The position numbers were made by a program, and so were the translations under genes. Positions 7,312-17,190 of a DNA stretch of 22,643 nt are shown here, piece after piece (position 1 is the first letter of the stretch; every line of letters begins with the position of its first letter). The notes under the pieces are model-generated. The model saw only the letters and a program-made list of their open reading frames with translations, had not been told where the DNA came from and did no database searches. Location of the stretch: contig JAHDGP010000002.1 in NCBI GenBank assembly GCA_020627525.1, positions 25,729 to 48,371 of the forward strand, written 5' to 3'. The DNA comes from Bacteroidota bacterium (GTDB lineage: Bacteria > Bacteroidota > Bacteroidia > Chitinophagales > UBA2359).

Positions 7312-8259
7312 ATGAAAAAGAAAGTTTTAATTGTTGAAAAATGTCATGATATATTATTCGATCAATTGAATAAAATTGGTTATGATTGTGAAAGAAAAGT
7401 TGGAATTACACAATCTGATTTAGAAAAAATTATTGATCAATATTATGGGCTAGTTGTTAGAAGCAAAATTAAAGTTGATAAAACATTAATTGATTTAGGA
7501 AAAAAACTTCAATTTGTAGCTAGGGTAGGATCGGGAATGGAGCTGATTGATACCACCTATGCATCATCAAAAAACATAGAATGTATTAATTCTCCCGAGG
7601 GAAACAAAGATTCGGTGGCAGAGCATGTGGTTGGATGTCTGATTTCATTATTGAAAAACATTCATAAATCCAGCAGAGAATTGGAAAGAGGATACTGGGT
7701 GAGAAAAGACAATCGTGGAATTGAATTAGGCGCTCAAACAGTAGGAATTATAGGATTTGGCAACACAGGAAGTGCTTTAGCAGAGAAATTGTCAGGATTT
7801 AATTGTAAAATTTTAGCTTATGACAAGTATAAATGTAATTTTGGCGATGAATTTGTATTAGAATCAAAGTTAGATGATATTTTTGCGGAATCGGACATCG
7901 TAAGTGTCCATCTCCCATTAAATATTGAAACTCATCAAATTATTAATGAGGAGTTTCTTAATAATTTTCACAAAAAAATATATTTTGTGAACAGTTCTAG
8001 GGGACCAATTGTGAACACACTTCAACTTTTAAAATTATTGACATCTGGAAAGATAGTGGGAGCGGCATTAGATGTCTTTGAATTTGAACCTTTTTTTGAA
8101 GAAAAAAATGAACAAGAAAAGGAATTATTGAAATATTATAAGGCTAATGATAATTTAATTCTGACGCCTCATACTGCGGGTTTGACAACCGATTCATATT
8201 TTAAGTTGGCTAATATATTGTCACAGAAAATAGCTAAAAACGGAAATCTGTCAATCTAA
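7312..8259 (+). CDS. D-isomer-specific 2-hydroxyacid dehydrogenase (phosphoglycerate dehydrogenase-like)
   Basis: This NAD(P)-dependent oxidoreductase of 315 residues interconverts a 2-hydroxyacid and a 2-oxoacid. The Rossmann fingerprint is GFGNTG (148-153) with Asp171 in AYDKYK at the end of the second strand, a sign of NAD preference. The catalytic triad of the family is present: Arg230 in NSSRGP, Glu259 in DVFEFEP and His287 in LTPHTAG. There is no C-terminal ACT domain, unlike E. coli SerA, so serine-pathway function is possible but not shown; Bacteroidota often carry such short paralogues. The frame extends to a TTG at 7291, but the ATG at 7312 gives the conserved KKKVLIVEK start. The 133 bp before it holds only a weak promoter-like TATTTCG. 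Downstream is the envelope operon, on its own promoter. Confidence 0.88.
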   Translation: MKKKVLIVEKCHDILFDQLNKIGYDCERKVGITQSDLEKIIDQYYGLVVRSKIKVDKTLIDLGKKLQFVARVGSGMELIDTTYASSKNIECINSPEGNKDSVAEHVVGCLISLLKNIHKSSRELERGYWVRKDNRGIELGAQTVGIIGFGNTGSALAEKLSGFNCKILAYDKYKCNFGDEFVLESKLDDIFAESDIVSVHLPLNIETHQIINEEFLNNFHKKIYFVNSSRGPIVNTLQLLKLLTSGKIVGAALDVFEFEPFFEEKNEQEKELLKYYKANDNLILTPHTAGLTTDSYFKLANILSQKIAKNGNLSI

Positions 8260-8296
8260 CGTCATAAATAACGCAGCGACCTTTGCAAAAAGTTCC

Positions 8297-8323
8297 TTGC
8301 AATTCAATTTTTCCATATATTTG
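8297..8323 (+). promoter_or_regulatory. Putative promoter of the envelope operon (TTG ... TATATTTG)
   Basis: TATATTTG at 8316-8323 is an exact TAnnTTTG -7 box, with TTG at 8297-8299 as a possible -33 element 16 bp upstream, slightly short. The leader to the receptor ATG would be about 55 nt and is AT-rich without obvious structure. A pair of TTGCAA sites (8283-8288 and 8297-8302) overlaps the -33 position. Confidence 0.6.
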
Positions 8324-8385
8324 TTCGCATGCAATTTAACATGAATTTAATAAAAAATTATTTATACATACACAATCATTAGTTT

Positions 8386-11300
8386 ATGAAAAAAATTTTA
8401 CTAACCATTTGTAGCTTTTTCCTCTGCGTCGGACTTTTTGCACAGTCTGGTGGAGCTATCCAGGGAAAGGTGACAGATCCAGATCTTGGAGAGGGTTTAC
8501 CGTTTGCAACGGTAACCGTTACAGTCAACGGTTCGTTGATTGGGGCACAAACCGATTTTGACGGATTTTATTCCATTAAGCCTGTTCCTCCAGGGAAGTA
8601 CGATGTTTCTGTTAAATATGTAGGATATCGTGAGTCTTTAACAAAGGATGTTGTTGTTACAACAGATAAGATCACTTTCCTTGATATTGATCTTCTTGCA
8701 GAATCTGAATTACTTAATGAAATCGTCGTTATTGAGTATAAGGTTCCTTTGATGGAGGCAGATGAAACGTCAACTGGTAATACCGTAACAAAAGAAGAGA
8801 TTGACAACCTTCCTACTCGTAATGTAAACAGTATTGCCTCTACCACGGCAGGTGTTTACCAAAGTGATGAGGGTTCTTCATTAAATATTAAAGGTTCTCG
8901 TGCCGAAGGTACCGACTATTATATTGATGGTATCAAAGTTCGTGGTAGTACTGCTGTACCGCAGCAAGCTATTGAGCAACTATCTGTAATTACAGGTGGG
9001 GTTCCTGCAAAATATGGGGATGCTACTGGTGGTATCATCAGTATTACAACCAGAGGACCTTCCTCGCAATTTGCTGGAGGAGTAGAGGTCTTAAGTTCTC
9101 AATTTACAGATCCTTACAATTACAATCTATTCACAGGTTCTGTTTCGGGTCCTATTTTAAAGAAAAATAAAGGCGAGAAAGACGAAAGAGCATTGCTTGG
9201 ATTCTTCATTGCAGGGGAATACTTGTATGAAAAAGATGATCGTCCATCGCATTTCGATATTCCTAGAGTAACAGATGAAGCAATACAAAGAATTATTGAC
9301 AAACCTTTGATTAATAATCCTAATGGTCAAGGTTTTGCAAAAGCTGCTGATTTTATTACACAAGACGATGTAGAAGAATTAAGAGCACACGAAGGTGTTG
9401 CTAAAAATTCAATAAATGGTAATATAAAATTAGACTTCCAACCAGTAACCAATCTAAACTTTACGTTTGGTGGTTCCTACAACTTTACTACTGGTGGTTT
9501 GAGAGCAACAGGATTGGGATGGAGACGTTATGAAATGTTTACTTTGGATCGTTTTCCAGATGTTACCAGAAATACTTACCGTGGTTTTGTAAGATTTACA
9601 CAACGTTTTACTAACAATAAAGCTGTAGGTGATGAAGATGAAAAATCAGCATCGTTATTCTCGAATGCGTTCTATTCTGTTCAATTAGATTATACAAAAA
9701 CAAAATATTTGAGAGAAGATCCTCTTCACCAAGATAGATACTTTGATTTTGGTCATGTTGGATCATTTGTTCAACAAAGAGAAAGAGCTTATTCAAATGG
9801 TCCGCTTGAATTAGTTGATGAGTTCGGTAATGACTTAGATTATGGTGCACAGTTAACAGGATACCAGTTTGAAGGATTTTCAAATACTGTTGTAGATTAT
9901 ACTCCAGGTGATTTAAATCCAATTGCAAAAGCTCACAACGAGCAATACTTTGAATTGGCAGGAGACAATACTGCTTTGTATCAAACACCTGAGTTGATTG
10001 CTGCAAACCTTGGTTTGATCAACGGTTCTCGTGGTATTTCAAACTTGTATTCATATAGTATCAATCTGGTTCCAGGTATAGGATCTGGATTTAGTGCTAA
10101 AACTGACAATGATCAGTACAGAATGGTATTCAATGGTTCTGTTGATATCAAAAAACCTGGTTCTTCTGACAGAAATAAGCACGCATTAGAGTTTGGTTTT
10201 GAATATGAGCAGAGAGTTGACAGATACCATGCTATTAGTACTGCTGGTTTGTGGAACAGAATGAGACAATTAATTAGTAGTCCAAATAATGGTTTAGAAA
10301 GAGACAAAACACTTGACCATACTTATTTATTGATTGATGGAGAGCGTATTCCTATAACACAATATCAAAGTGGTATTGATAAAGGTCAAGCAGTATTTAG
10401 TATTTATGATACCATTACTTTTGATTATACTCGTACAACTCAAACTTATTTTGACAGACAATTTAGAGAGAGATTTGGATACAATGATTTCAATGCAAAC
10501 CCATTTGTAGATACAGATGCTGCTGATCCATCTCAATTGAGTTTAGATTTGTTCTCACCAGATGATTTATTTGGTCTTGGTACTGCAAATCTTACTTACT
10601 ACTACGGTTATGATTACTTAGGAAATAAATTAAATGATCAGCCAGCATTTGAAGATTTCTGGAAACAAGATCCAAATGATACATTGTTTTTCCAACGTCC
10701 TGTAGGAGCTTTTAGACCAGTTTATATGGCTGGTTATGTTCAAGATAAATTTACTTTCAAAGATTTGATCTTTAACATTGGTGTTAGAGTTGACCGTTAC
10801 GATGCAAACCAAAAAGTATTAAGAGATCCTTATTCTTTATATGGAACGGTTAAAGCGGGAGATTCAAGAGTACAAGAATTATTGGGAGAAGGAAAATCAT
10901 TGCCTGAAACAATCGGAAACGATTTCGTTGTGTATGTAGATGATGAAATTCAACCTAGTGCAATTACAGGATATAGAAGTGGAGATGTTTGGTATAACTC
11001 TTTTGGAGAAGAAATCAACGATCCCAATGTCCTAAGAGAAGGCGGAACGATTAAGCCTTATTTATCTGATCCGTTAGGTGATTCAAATGCAGGAGATGAC
11101 ATCAAAGAACCTGAATTTGCGGATAAATTAAATTCTTCTTTTGAAGATTATAAGCCACAAATAAATGTGATGCCACGTGTTGCATTCTCATTCCCAATTT
11201 CTGATGAAGCTACTTTCTTTGCCAACTACAGTGTGTTAACACAAAGACCACAGTCTAGTAACCGTATGTCTCCAATGGATTATTATTTCTTTAGAGAAAA

Positions 11301-12228
11301 TTCTAATTCCATTTTCAACAATCCAAATTTGAAGCCAGAGAAAACAATCTCTTACCAAGTTGGATTTAAGCAAAAAGTGAGTCGTACTTCTGCAATGACT
11401 ATTTCTGCTTTCTATCGTGAAATGCGTGACATGCTTGTAGTAAGACAAATTCCATTGGCTTACCCACTTGAAAGTTACACTACTTTAGACAACTTCGATT
11501 TCGGTACAGTAAAAGGATTTGAGTTTGCTTACGATCTTCGTCGTACAGGAAATATCAGATTATTAGCTAACTATACTTTACAATTTGCGGATGGTACAGG
11601 TTCAAATGCATTCGGTGCAGCCAATCAAATTTCTAATGGTCAACCAAATCTTAGATCTGTTCGTCCATTAAGTTTCGATTCTCGTCACGGTATTAGCATG
11701 ACAATCGACTACCGTTATGGAAGTGGAAGTAGCTACAACGGTCCAAGAATTGGTGATAAAAATATTCTTGCAAATGCAGGTGCTAACTTAATTGTAAGTG
11801 CTAATTCTGGAACCCCTTACTCTCGTCAGGAATACCCTACAGCAACAGCTTTAACAGGAGTTGCAACACGTGCTGAATTGGAAGGACAGATCAATGGTTC
11901 TCGTTTACCGTGGAATACTCGTTTGAGCTTGAATGTGGACAAAGATTTCCAATTGAATCCTAACAAAGAGGCAGGCAAATCTGACAAATTCTTGAATGTA
12001 TATGTACAAATACAAAACTTATTAAATACCAGAAACTTATTAAGCGTTTATGCAGCAACTGGTAGTGGAGAAAACGATGGTTATTTATTGACACCAGAAG
12101 GTCTAGATGATGCAGAAAGACAAACAAATGCAGATTCTTACTTACTACAGTACAATTACTATATGAATAACCCTCTAAACTTTAATTTACCTAGAACGAT
12201 AAGAGTTGGAGCATCTTTGTCTTTCTAA
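8386..12228 (+). CDS. TonB-dependent outer-membrane receptor with N-terminal carboxypeptidase-regulatory-like domain
   Basis: This 1280-residue outer-membrane receptor would use TonB/ExbB energy to import or handle a bound ligand. A signal peptide ends at GLFAQ (16-20). A beta-sandwich of the CarboxypepD_reg-like type follows (about 24-105: IQGKVTD, GLPFATV, DFDGFYSI, PPGKYDVSVKYVGY). A possible TonB-box region NEIVVIEYK (111-119) leads into the plug (about 130-225) with NLPTRNVNSIASTTAGV, LNIKGSRAEGTDYYIDG and GGVPAKYGDATGGIISI. The rest is the barrel, with a late FSFPISDEATFFANYS and an outer-membrane-type C-terminus VGASLSF. No SusD-like lipoprotein gene follows, so it is not a classical SusC/SusD glycan system. 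It is the first gene of a three-gene operon, 23 bp ahead of the giant exported protein. Ligand unknown. Confidence 0.92.
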   Translation: MKKILLTICSFFLCVGLFAQSGGAIQGKVTDPDLGEGLPFATVTVTVNGSLIGAQTDFDGFYSIKPVPPGKYDVSVKYVGYRESLTKDVVVTTDKITFLDIDLLAESELLNEIVVIEYKVPLMEADETSTGNTVTKEEIDNLPTRNVNSIASTTAGVYQSDEGSSLNIKGSRAEGTDYYIDGIKVRGSTAVPQQAIEQLSVITGGVPAKYGDATGGIISITTRGPSSQFAGGVEVLSSQFTDPYNYNLFTGSVSGPILKKNKGEKDERALLGFFIAGEYLYEKDDRPSHFDIPRVTDEAIQRIIDKPLINNPNGQGFAKAADFITQDDVEELRAHEGVAKNSINGNIKLDFQPVTNLNFTFGGSYNFTTGGLRATGLGWRRYEMFTLDRFPDVTRNTYRGFVRFTQRFTNNKAVGDEDEKSASLFSNAFYSVQLDYTKTKYLREDPLHQDRYFDFGHVGSFVQQRERAYSNGPLELVDEFGNDLDYGAQLTGYQFEGFSNTVVDYTPGDLNPIAKAHNEQYFELAGDNTALYQTPELIAANLGLINGSRGISNLYSYSINLVPGIGSGFSAKTDNDQYRMVFNGSVDIKKPGSSDRNKHALEFGFEYEQRVDRYHAISTAGLWNRMRQLISSPNNGLERDKTLDHTYLLIDGERIPITQYQSGIDKGQAVFSIYDTITFDYTRTTQTYFDRQFRERFGYNDFNANPFVDTDAADPSQLSLDLFSPDDLFGLGTANLTYYYGYDYLGNKLNDQPAFEDFWKQDPNDTLFFQRPVGAFRPVYMAGYVQDKFTFKDLIFNIGVRVDRYDANQKVLRDPYSLYGTVKAGDSRVQELLGEGKSLPETIGNDFVVYVDDEIQPSAITGYRSGDVWYNSFGEEINDPNVLREGGTIKPYLSDPLGDSNAGDDIKEPEFADKLNSSFEDYKPQINVMPRVAFSFPISDEATFFANYSVLTQRPQSSNRMSPMDYYFFRENSNSIFNNPNLKPEKTISYQVGFKQKVSRTSAMTISAFYREMRDMLVVRQIPLAYPLESYTTLDNFDFGTVKGFEFAYDLRRTGNIRLLANYTLQFADGTGSNAFGAANQISNGQPNLRSVRPLSFDSRHGISMTIDYRYGSGSSYNGPRIGDKNILANAGANLIVSANSGTPYSRQEYPTATALTGVATRAELEGQINGSRLPWNTRLSLNVDKDFQLNPNKEAGKSDKFLNVYVQIQNLLNTRNLLSVYAATGSGENDGYLLTPEGLDDAERQTNADSYLLQYNYYMNNPLNFNLPRTIRVGASLSF

Positions 12229-12251
12229 AAACCTGTATAAAAATTATAGTT

Positions 12252-15200
12252 ATGATGAAAAATAGATTTTTAACAATATCAATGGCTCTGCTTTTAATTT
12301 GTAGTCTAGGACTTTCTGCAAAAGAAATTATTGGATTTGCAGGCAAATCGCACAATGCCAAAAAGACAGCAAGTGATTGTTCGGCTGCAATATCTTTAGT
12401 AGAGTTAAATATAAATAATGTAAGAACCGCCTTGATGACAGGTGGTGATATGTGGTGGGATTTATCCAACGCAAGGTACGAGGTGCCAAAAGTAGAGCCT
12501 GGTTCTGGTATTGAGCCAGCACACTCGATTTTTGCGGGTGCTTTGTGGATTGGTGGTTTTGACGCACTGGGTCAACTAAAAGTGGCTGCACAAACTTATC
12601 GTCAATCTGGTAACGATTTTTATCCTGGTCCACTTGATTTTAATGGAGAAACAAATGCTGATCAGTGTAGTGAGTTTGATCGTTTCTGGCAAGTAACAGG
12701 TTTTGATATTAACCAATATTTGGCAGCATATGCAGCTAGTGGAGGAGAAATTTCTGAAGAAGATATTCCACAGAGTGTTTTGCTTTGGCCTGGAAGAAAC
12801 AATGATGCAGCTGCAGCAGAATTTGACGGCGTTTATCCTTTGAATAAAGATTTAGCACCTTTCTGGGATGCTGATAATGATGATGAATACAATCCTTTAA
12901 ATGGTGATTACCCAGTTATTGATTCAGATGTTGAAGGCGTTTTTGCCGATCAAATGATCTGGTGGGTATTCAATGATAAAGGAAATGCACATACAGAAAC
13001 TGGTGGAGAAGCGATTGGTCTTGAAATTAGAGGACTAGCTTTTGCCTTTGCTACCAATGATGAGGTTAACAATATGACTTTCTACAAGTATGTAGTAGAA
13101 AATAATTCTTCTGTTGCCTTAGATTCTACATTCTTTGCTCAATGGGTAGATCCAGATTTGGGTCAATATGACAATGATTATGTTGGTTGTGATACAACAA
13201 CTAGTATGGGTATTGTTTACAATGGTACAGAGGAAGATACTGGTGCTGGTAGTTACGGTGATGAATTACCAATGTTAGGGGTGGATTTCTTTAAAGGTCC
13301 AGAAAAGCCAATTATAAATGAAGATGGTGAAACAGAATATGTTGAGTTAGGCATGAGTTCTTTCTTATTTTACAATAATGATTTTAGTATCATTGGTAAT
13401 CCAGAAACGGTTTCACATTACTATGGCTATATGGCAGGACAATGGAAAGATGGAGAGCCATTTACTTTTGGTGGAAATGGTAAAGGTGGAACGGATGTGT
13501 TCCCTTACATGTTCCCAGATGATCCTTCTAATCCAAATGGTTGGTCAGAGTGTGCAGAAGAAATCGAGCCAGCAGATAGACGTTTCTTACAATCATCAGG
13601 ACCTTTCCGTTTAGAGCCAGGTGTGGTAAATGATGTAATTGTTGGTGTGGTTTGGGTTCCAGACGTGGGAGGATGTGGTTCTGCTACTTTCTCAGATTTG
13701 ATAAATGCAGATAAAAAAGCACAAGCTTTATTTGATAATAACTTTAAATTGGTGGATGGTCCAGATGCTCCTTCTATGAGTATTCGTGAGTTAGATCAAC
13801 AATTGATTATTTCAATATTCAACGAACCATCTTCTAATAATTTTAATGAATCTTATTCTGAAGCAGATCCTGTATTGACCAGTATCAATAAACCAGATTC
13901 ACTTTATAAATTCCAAGGATACAGAATTTTCCAACTGAAAAATTCAAGTGTTTCTCCTTCTGAATATGATGATCCAGATGTTGCAAGAGAAATTTTTACA
14001 GTAGATATTCAAGATGGTATTACCAGAATTGTAAACTTTGTTGAAGATCCAAACATTGAATCTACTATTCCAAAGTTGATGGTAGATGCTACTGATAGTG
14101 GTATTAAAAACACTTTTATTATTGACAGTGATCAATTTGCTCCTGGAGATAAATCTTTAGTGAACCACAATAGATATTACTTCTCGGCAATTACATATGC
14201 ATACAATGCATATCCACCTTTTAATCCTGATGCACCTTTGGCAGATTTAAATGCACAGAAAAATGCTTATTTAGCTGGTCGTAACAATGTAAAAGTTTAT
14301 ACGGCAATACCACATAAAACTTCTAATGGAGTGGTGTTAAATTCTGAATTTGGTGACAGCCCATCAATTACACAAGTAAGTGGGTATGGTAATGGTTGCC
14401 AAGCATTGGAATTGTCAGATGAAACGCTAACAGAAATCCTTTCAACAGGTACTTCTGAAGACCAAGTTTATAAAGCTGGAAGTGGACCATTAAATATTAA
14501 AATTATTGATCCAAGTAAAATTCAAAATCATGAATTTGAGTTGAGAATGAAAAATGTTTATTTTACAGACTTACCAGAAACTACAGATCAAGGAGGACAA
14601 TTAAGAGAGCAAGATGATGGAACAATTGTATATACTCCTGCTGAAGATTTTAACAAAGGATATGACCACTTCAATTATACAGTAACCAACCTGGAATGTC
14701 AAGAAGAAATTGGTTCAGTAGTAATTGAATACAAACCGTCAAATCTAGATAATCCAGGTGCGTTTGATGATTCTGCAAATACAGAGTATAATTCAGAAAC
14801 AGAAGAGAGTTCGGTAATTATTCGTGTATTAGATAATGATGCAGTTAAAAATGCTTCAATAAAATCATTTACACAACCAGGAGCTGGAGTTGTAACACAA
14901 GCCGGAAACACATTGGTATATTTATCAACTGGTGGAAGTGGTATTGATGTTTTCAGATATACTATTGTAGATACAATTAATAACAATGAACTTAGAGAGT
15001 CTACTGCGGCTGTTTATGTAAATACTACTCCGTCTGGTGGCGAGAAACTTATTGCTGCTGATGATTATATTGTTATTGAAGATAATATAGAGGAAGAAGT
15101 AATAGATGTATTCCCTAATGATGAAATTGGATTAATCAACAGCGGTTTGAGGTTGACAAACAATTCTGTTTGGGAATTAACAGATTTAACAACTGGTGTT

Positions 15201-17105
15201 GTTTATGAATCGACATCAAGTATCAAGAACGGTAGTGAGCAAGCTATTGGTGGATGGGTTAATACCAATTCAGCAGCACCAGACCAAGAACCACTAGGGT
15301 TTACAGTTGGAATTGCACAAGCTAAAACAGCTCTTGAAGGAGATGCATTGTTAAGTTCAAATATTGATTTTGAAAACGTTCAAAGTAGATGGTTATCTGT
15401 TATTGCGGATGGTGATGCACCTTCAAGTACTAACTGGATTTTGTCAGGTGATGAAACAACATTGCCAGCAGATTATCCTTACGATGAAAATTCTTACTAT
15501 GAAAATATTGCTGAAAAAGGTTTGGCGCCATATTGTTTGACAAATGTCAGTGACGAAGTAATTGGTGACAGATATGTAATGGCTCCAGGATGTAGTGACT
15601 GTTATTTATTGGCTGTTGACAAAGATAGACCAACCAATACTTTAGGTAATTTGCACAGTGTTGATATTGTCTTTACAGACAACAAAGACAATTGGACAAG
15701 ATGCCCTGTTATTGATATGGCTAGAGAATATACTGATTCAAATGATGATGTAAAACCTCAAGGAGAAAATGGTGGTAGAAAGAATTCATTGAGACATAGA
15801 CCAAACTTAAACTTGGATGGCTCTTCTCCAGAACCTATTTCAATTACAGAAATTACTGATCCAAATGCAACATATTATATTGCGGGTGAGTCAACTTCTT
15901 ATTTGTCAATGACAATTGAGTTTACTTCTGCTCTTGATTCTGTTTATACAAATAGAGATGATATAACAGACACATTGGAAGTAATTACTAAAACTATTGA
16001 GGATGCTTCTACACAAACAGTAGACATTCAAGTACCAGTAAACTCTTTCTTCAGTGCTACTAACTTTGTTGTTTATGAAACATTCATCAACAGTGTAGAT
16101 AATAAAAACTACCTTTCTGATGATGGTCCAGTAAAAGCTTCATTATTTACAATTGAGCGTTTATTTGACATCAAAATATTAGATTCAGAATTTGGTCCTA
16201 ATTTGGAGATTTACAACGCTACTGATTTTGGTATGGGTTGGTTCCCTGGATATGCTATAAATGTAGAGACTGGAGAAAGATTAAATATGTTCTTTAGTGA
16301 AAACTCTGAATTGATAGATAACAATGGTTCTGACATGATGTGGAATCCTACATCAACAAGGTTTAATCAGACTGGTGGTGCTACAGGAGCATTCAGAATG
16401 GGTGGTGAGCATTATGTTTATGTTATGTCTAGTAGATATGATGAAGGTGCAGACTACCAAGAAAGATTGATTAATTACGATAGTGGTGCTGGACTTGCCA
16501 ATGCATCTGTTGCTAGGAAAGTTAAGAAAGCAGTATATGATGAAGCAATGTGGGTGGCTACAACTTTATTGTCGCCAGGATTTGATTTGAAATCATTTGA
16601 AGATGGAGTAGTTCCTACAGATGTAAGAATGCAAGTGAGAGTGAAATATCCTTATACAGCTGAATCAGTAGGGGCACCTTTGGTTTACCGTTTCAATATG
16701 GGAGACTACGCCCCTGGTGTTGCACCAGAAACAGATGAGTCAAATGTTTTATCTGATGCCAATATTGTTCCTAACCCATACTATGCATTCTCTTCTTATG
16801 AGAATAATAAATTGGATAACAGAGTGAAGTTGACCAATCTTCCTGCCAGAGCAGAGATTAGTATTTTCTCTTTAGATGGAACAATGATTCGTCGTTTAGA
16901 GATTGATAATACTGGTTTGGATACAGGTATCGGTACCAAAGATGGAACAATCGAAAACGCTATTGATTGGGATTTGAAAAATCACAAAGGTATTCCAATA
17001 GCAAGTGGTATGTATATTATTCATATTGCAGATCCTGTTTCTGGAGCGGAAAAAACATTAAAATGGTTTGGTGTTATCCGTCCTGTTGATTTGGATACAT
17101 TCTAA
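12252..17105 (+). CDS. Giant exported protein with Ig-like/cadherin-like repeats and a T9SS-like C-terminal domain
   Basis: The 1617-residue product has a signal peptide (about 1-23). An N-terminal region of about 500 residues has a distinctive stretch with DMWWDLSNARYEVPKVEPG and FAGALWIGG (about 65-102), and an Asp-rich DADNDDEYNPLNGDYP segment (about 207-222) that looks calcium-binding. The middle has repeats of the 'big' Ig/cadherin type: TYTPAEDFNKGYDHFNYTV-like (about 793-811), VLDNDA (about 859) and VFPNDEIG (about 953). Residues 1503-1617 form a beta-rich end starting IVPNPYYAFSSYE with DWDLKNHKGIPIASGMYIIHI, as in FlgD-Ig/T9SS sorting domains. No enzyme motif is recognised. It sits between the receptor (23 bp) and a PorV-like gene (85 bp), so I infer a secreted or surface-displayed partner of the receptor. 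Start may be either of two adjacent ATGs (12252 or 12255). Confidence 0.8.
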   Translation: MMKNRFLTISMALLLICSLGLSAKEIIGFAGKSHNAKKTASDCSAAISLVELNINNVRTALMTGGDMWWDLSNARYEVPKVEPGSGIEPAHSIFAGALWIGGFDALGQLKVAAQTYRQSGNDFYPGPLDFNGETNADQCSEFDRFWQVTGFDINQYLAAYAASGGEISEEDIPQSVLLWPGRNNDAAAAEFDGVYPLNKDLAPFWDADNDDEYNPLNGDYPVIDSDVEGVFADQMIWWVFNDKGNAHTETGGEAIGLEIRGLAFAFATNDEVNNMTFYKYVVENNSSVALDSTFFAQWVDPDLGQYDNDYVGCDTTTSMGIVYNGTEEDTGAGSYGDELPMLGVDFFKGPEKPIINEDGETEYVELGMSSFLFYNNDFSIIGNPETVSHYYGYMAGQWKDGEPFTFGGNGKGGTDVFPYMFPDDPSNPNGWSECAEEIEPADRRFLQSSGPFRLEPGVVNDVIVGVVWVPDVGGCGSATFSDLINADKKAQALFDNNFKLVDGPDAPSMSIRELDQQLIISIFNEPSSNNFNESYSEADPVLTSINKPDSLYKFQGYRIFQLKNSSVSPSEYDDPDVAREIFTVDIQDGITRIVNFVEDPNIESTIPKLMVDATDSGIKNTFIIDSDQFAPGDKSLVNHNRYYFSAITYAYNAYPPFNPDAPLADLNAQKNAYLAGRNNVKVYTAIPHKTSNGVVLNSEFGDSPSITQVSGYGNGCQALELSDETLTEILSTGTSEDQVYKAGSGPLNIKIIDPSKIQNHEFELRMKNVYFTDLPETTDQGGQLREQDDGTIVYTPAEDFNKGYDHFNYTVTNLECQEEIGSVVIEYKPSNLDNPGAFDDSANTEYNSETEESSVIIRVLDNDAVKNASIKSFTQPGAGVVTQAGNTLVYLSTGGSGIDVFRYTIVDTINNNELRESTAAVYVNTTPSGGEKLIAADDYIVIEDNIEEEVIDVFPNDEIGLINSGLRLTNNSVWELTDLTTGVVYESTSSIKNGSEQAIGGWVNTNSAAPDQEPLGFTVGIAQAKTALEGDALLSSNIDFENVQSRWLSVIADGDAPSSTNWILSGDETTLPADYPYDENSYYENIAEKGLAPYCLTNVSDEVIGDRYVMAPGCSDCYLLAVDKDRPTNTLGNLHSVDIVFTDNKDNWTRCPVIDMAREYTDSNDDVKPQGENGGRKNSLRHRPNLNLDGSSPEPISITEITDPNATYYIAGESTSYLSMTIEFTSALDSVYTNRDDITDTLEVITKTIEDASTQTVDIQVPVNSFFSATNFVVYETFINSVDNKNYLSDDGPVKASLFTIERLFDIKILDSEFGPNLEIYNATDFGMGWFPGYAINVETGERLNMFFSENSELIDNNGSDMMWNPTSTRFNQTGGATGAFRMGGEHYVYVMSSRYDEGADYQERLINYDSGAGLANASVARKVKKAVYDEAMWVATTLLSPGFDLKSFEDGVVPTDVRMQVRVKYPYTAESVGAPLVYRFNMGDYAPGVAPETDESNVLSDANIVPNPYYAFSSYENNKLDNRVKLTNLPARAEISIFSLDGTMIRRLEIDNTGLDTGIGTKDGTIENAIDWDLKNHKGIPIASGMYIIHIADPVSGAEKTLKWFGVIRPVDLDTF

Positions 17106-17115
17106 AAATTTGTTT

Positions 17116-17154
17116 GATCAATAAAAGATTGACAAAGTCAATCTTTTATTGATC
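17116..17154 (+). terminator. 18-bp perfect hairpin between the giant-protein and PorV-like genes
   Basis: The arms 17116-17133 and 17137-17154 are exact reverse complements (18 bp) separated by AAA. The stem is AT-rich and no T-tract follows (TCTAAC), so it is not a textbook intrinsic terminator. It lies 11 bp after the stop of the giant gene and 36 bp before the PorV-like ATG. Likely roles are partial termination or a 3'-end mRNA stabiliser that lets the genes of one operon be expressed at different levels. Confidence 0.7.
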
Positions 17155-17190
17155 TCTAACAACAATTTTCACACTTCAAAAATAAAGTCA

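Noticed and set aside
9611..10006. 131-codon open frame antisense to the receptor gene
   Set aside because: It lies fully inside a well-supported gene, has a low-complexity Gln/His/Leu composition typical of reverse-strand shadows, and no motif.
8386..12228. SusC/SusD-type polysaccharide utilisation locus
   Set aside because: The next gene is not a SusD lipoprotein and no glycoside hydrolase or sugar regulator is present; the plug motifs fit a general TonB-dependent receptor.
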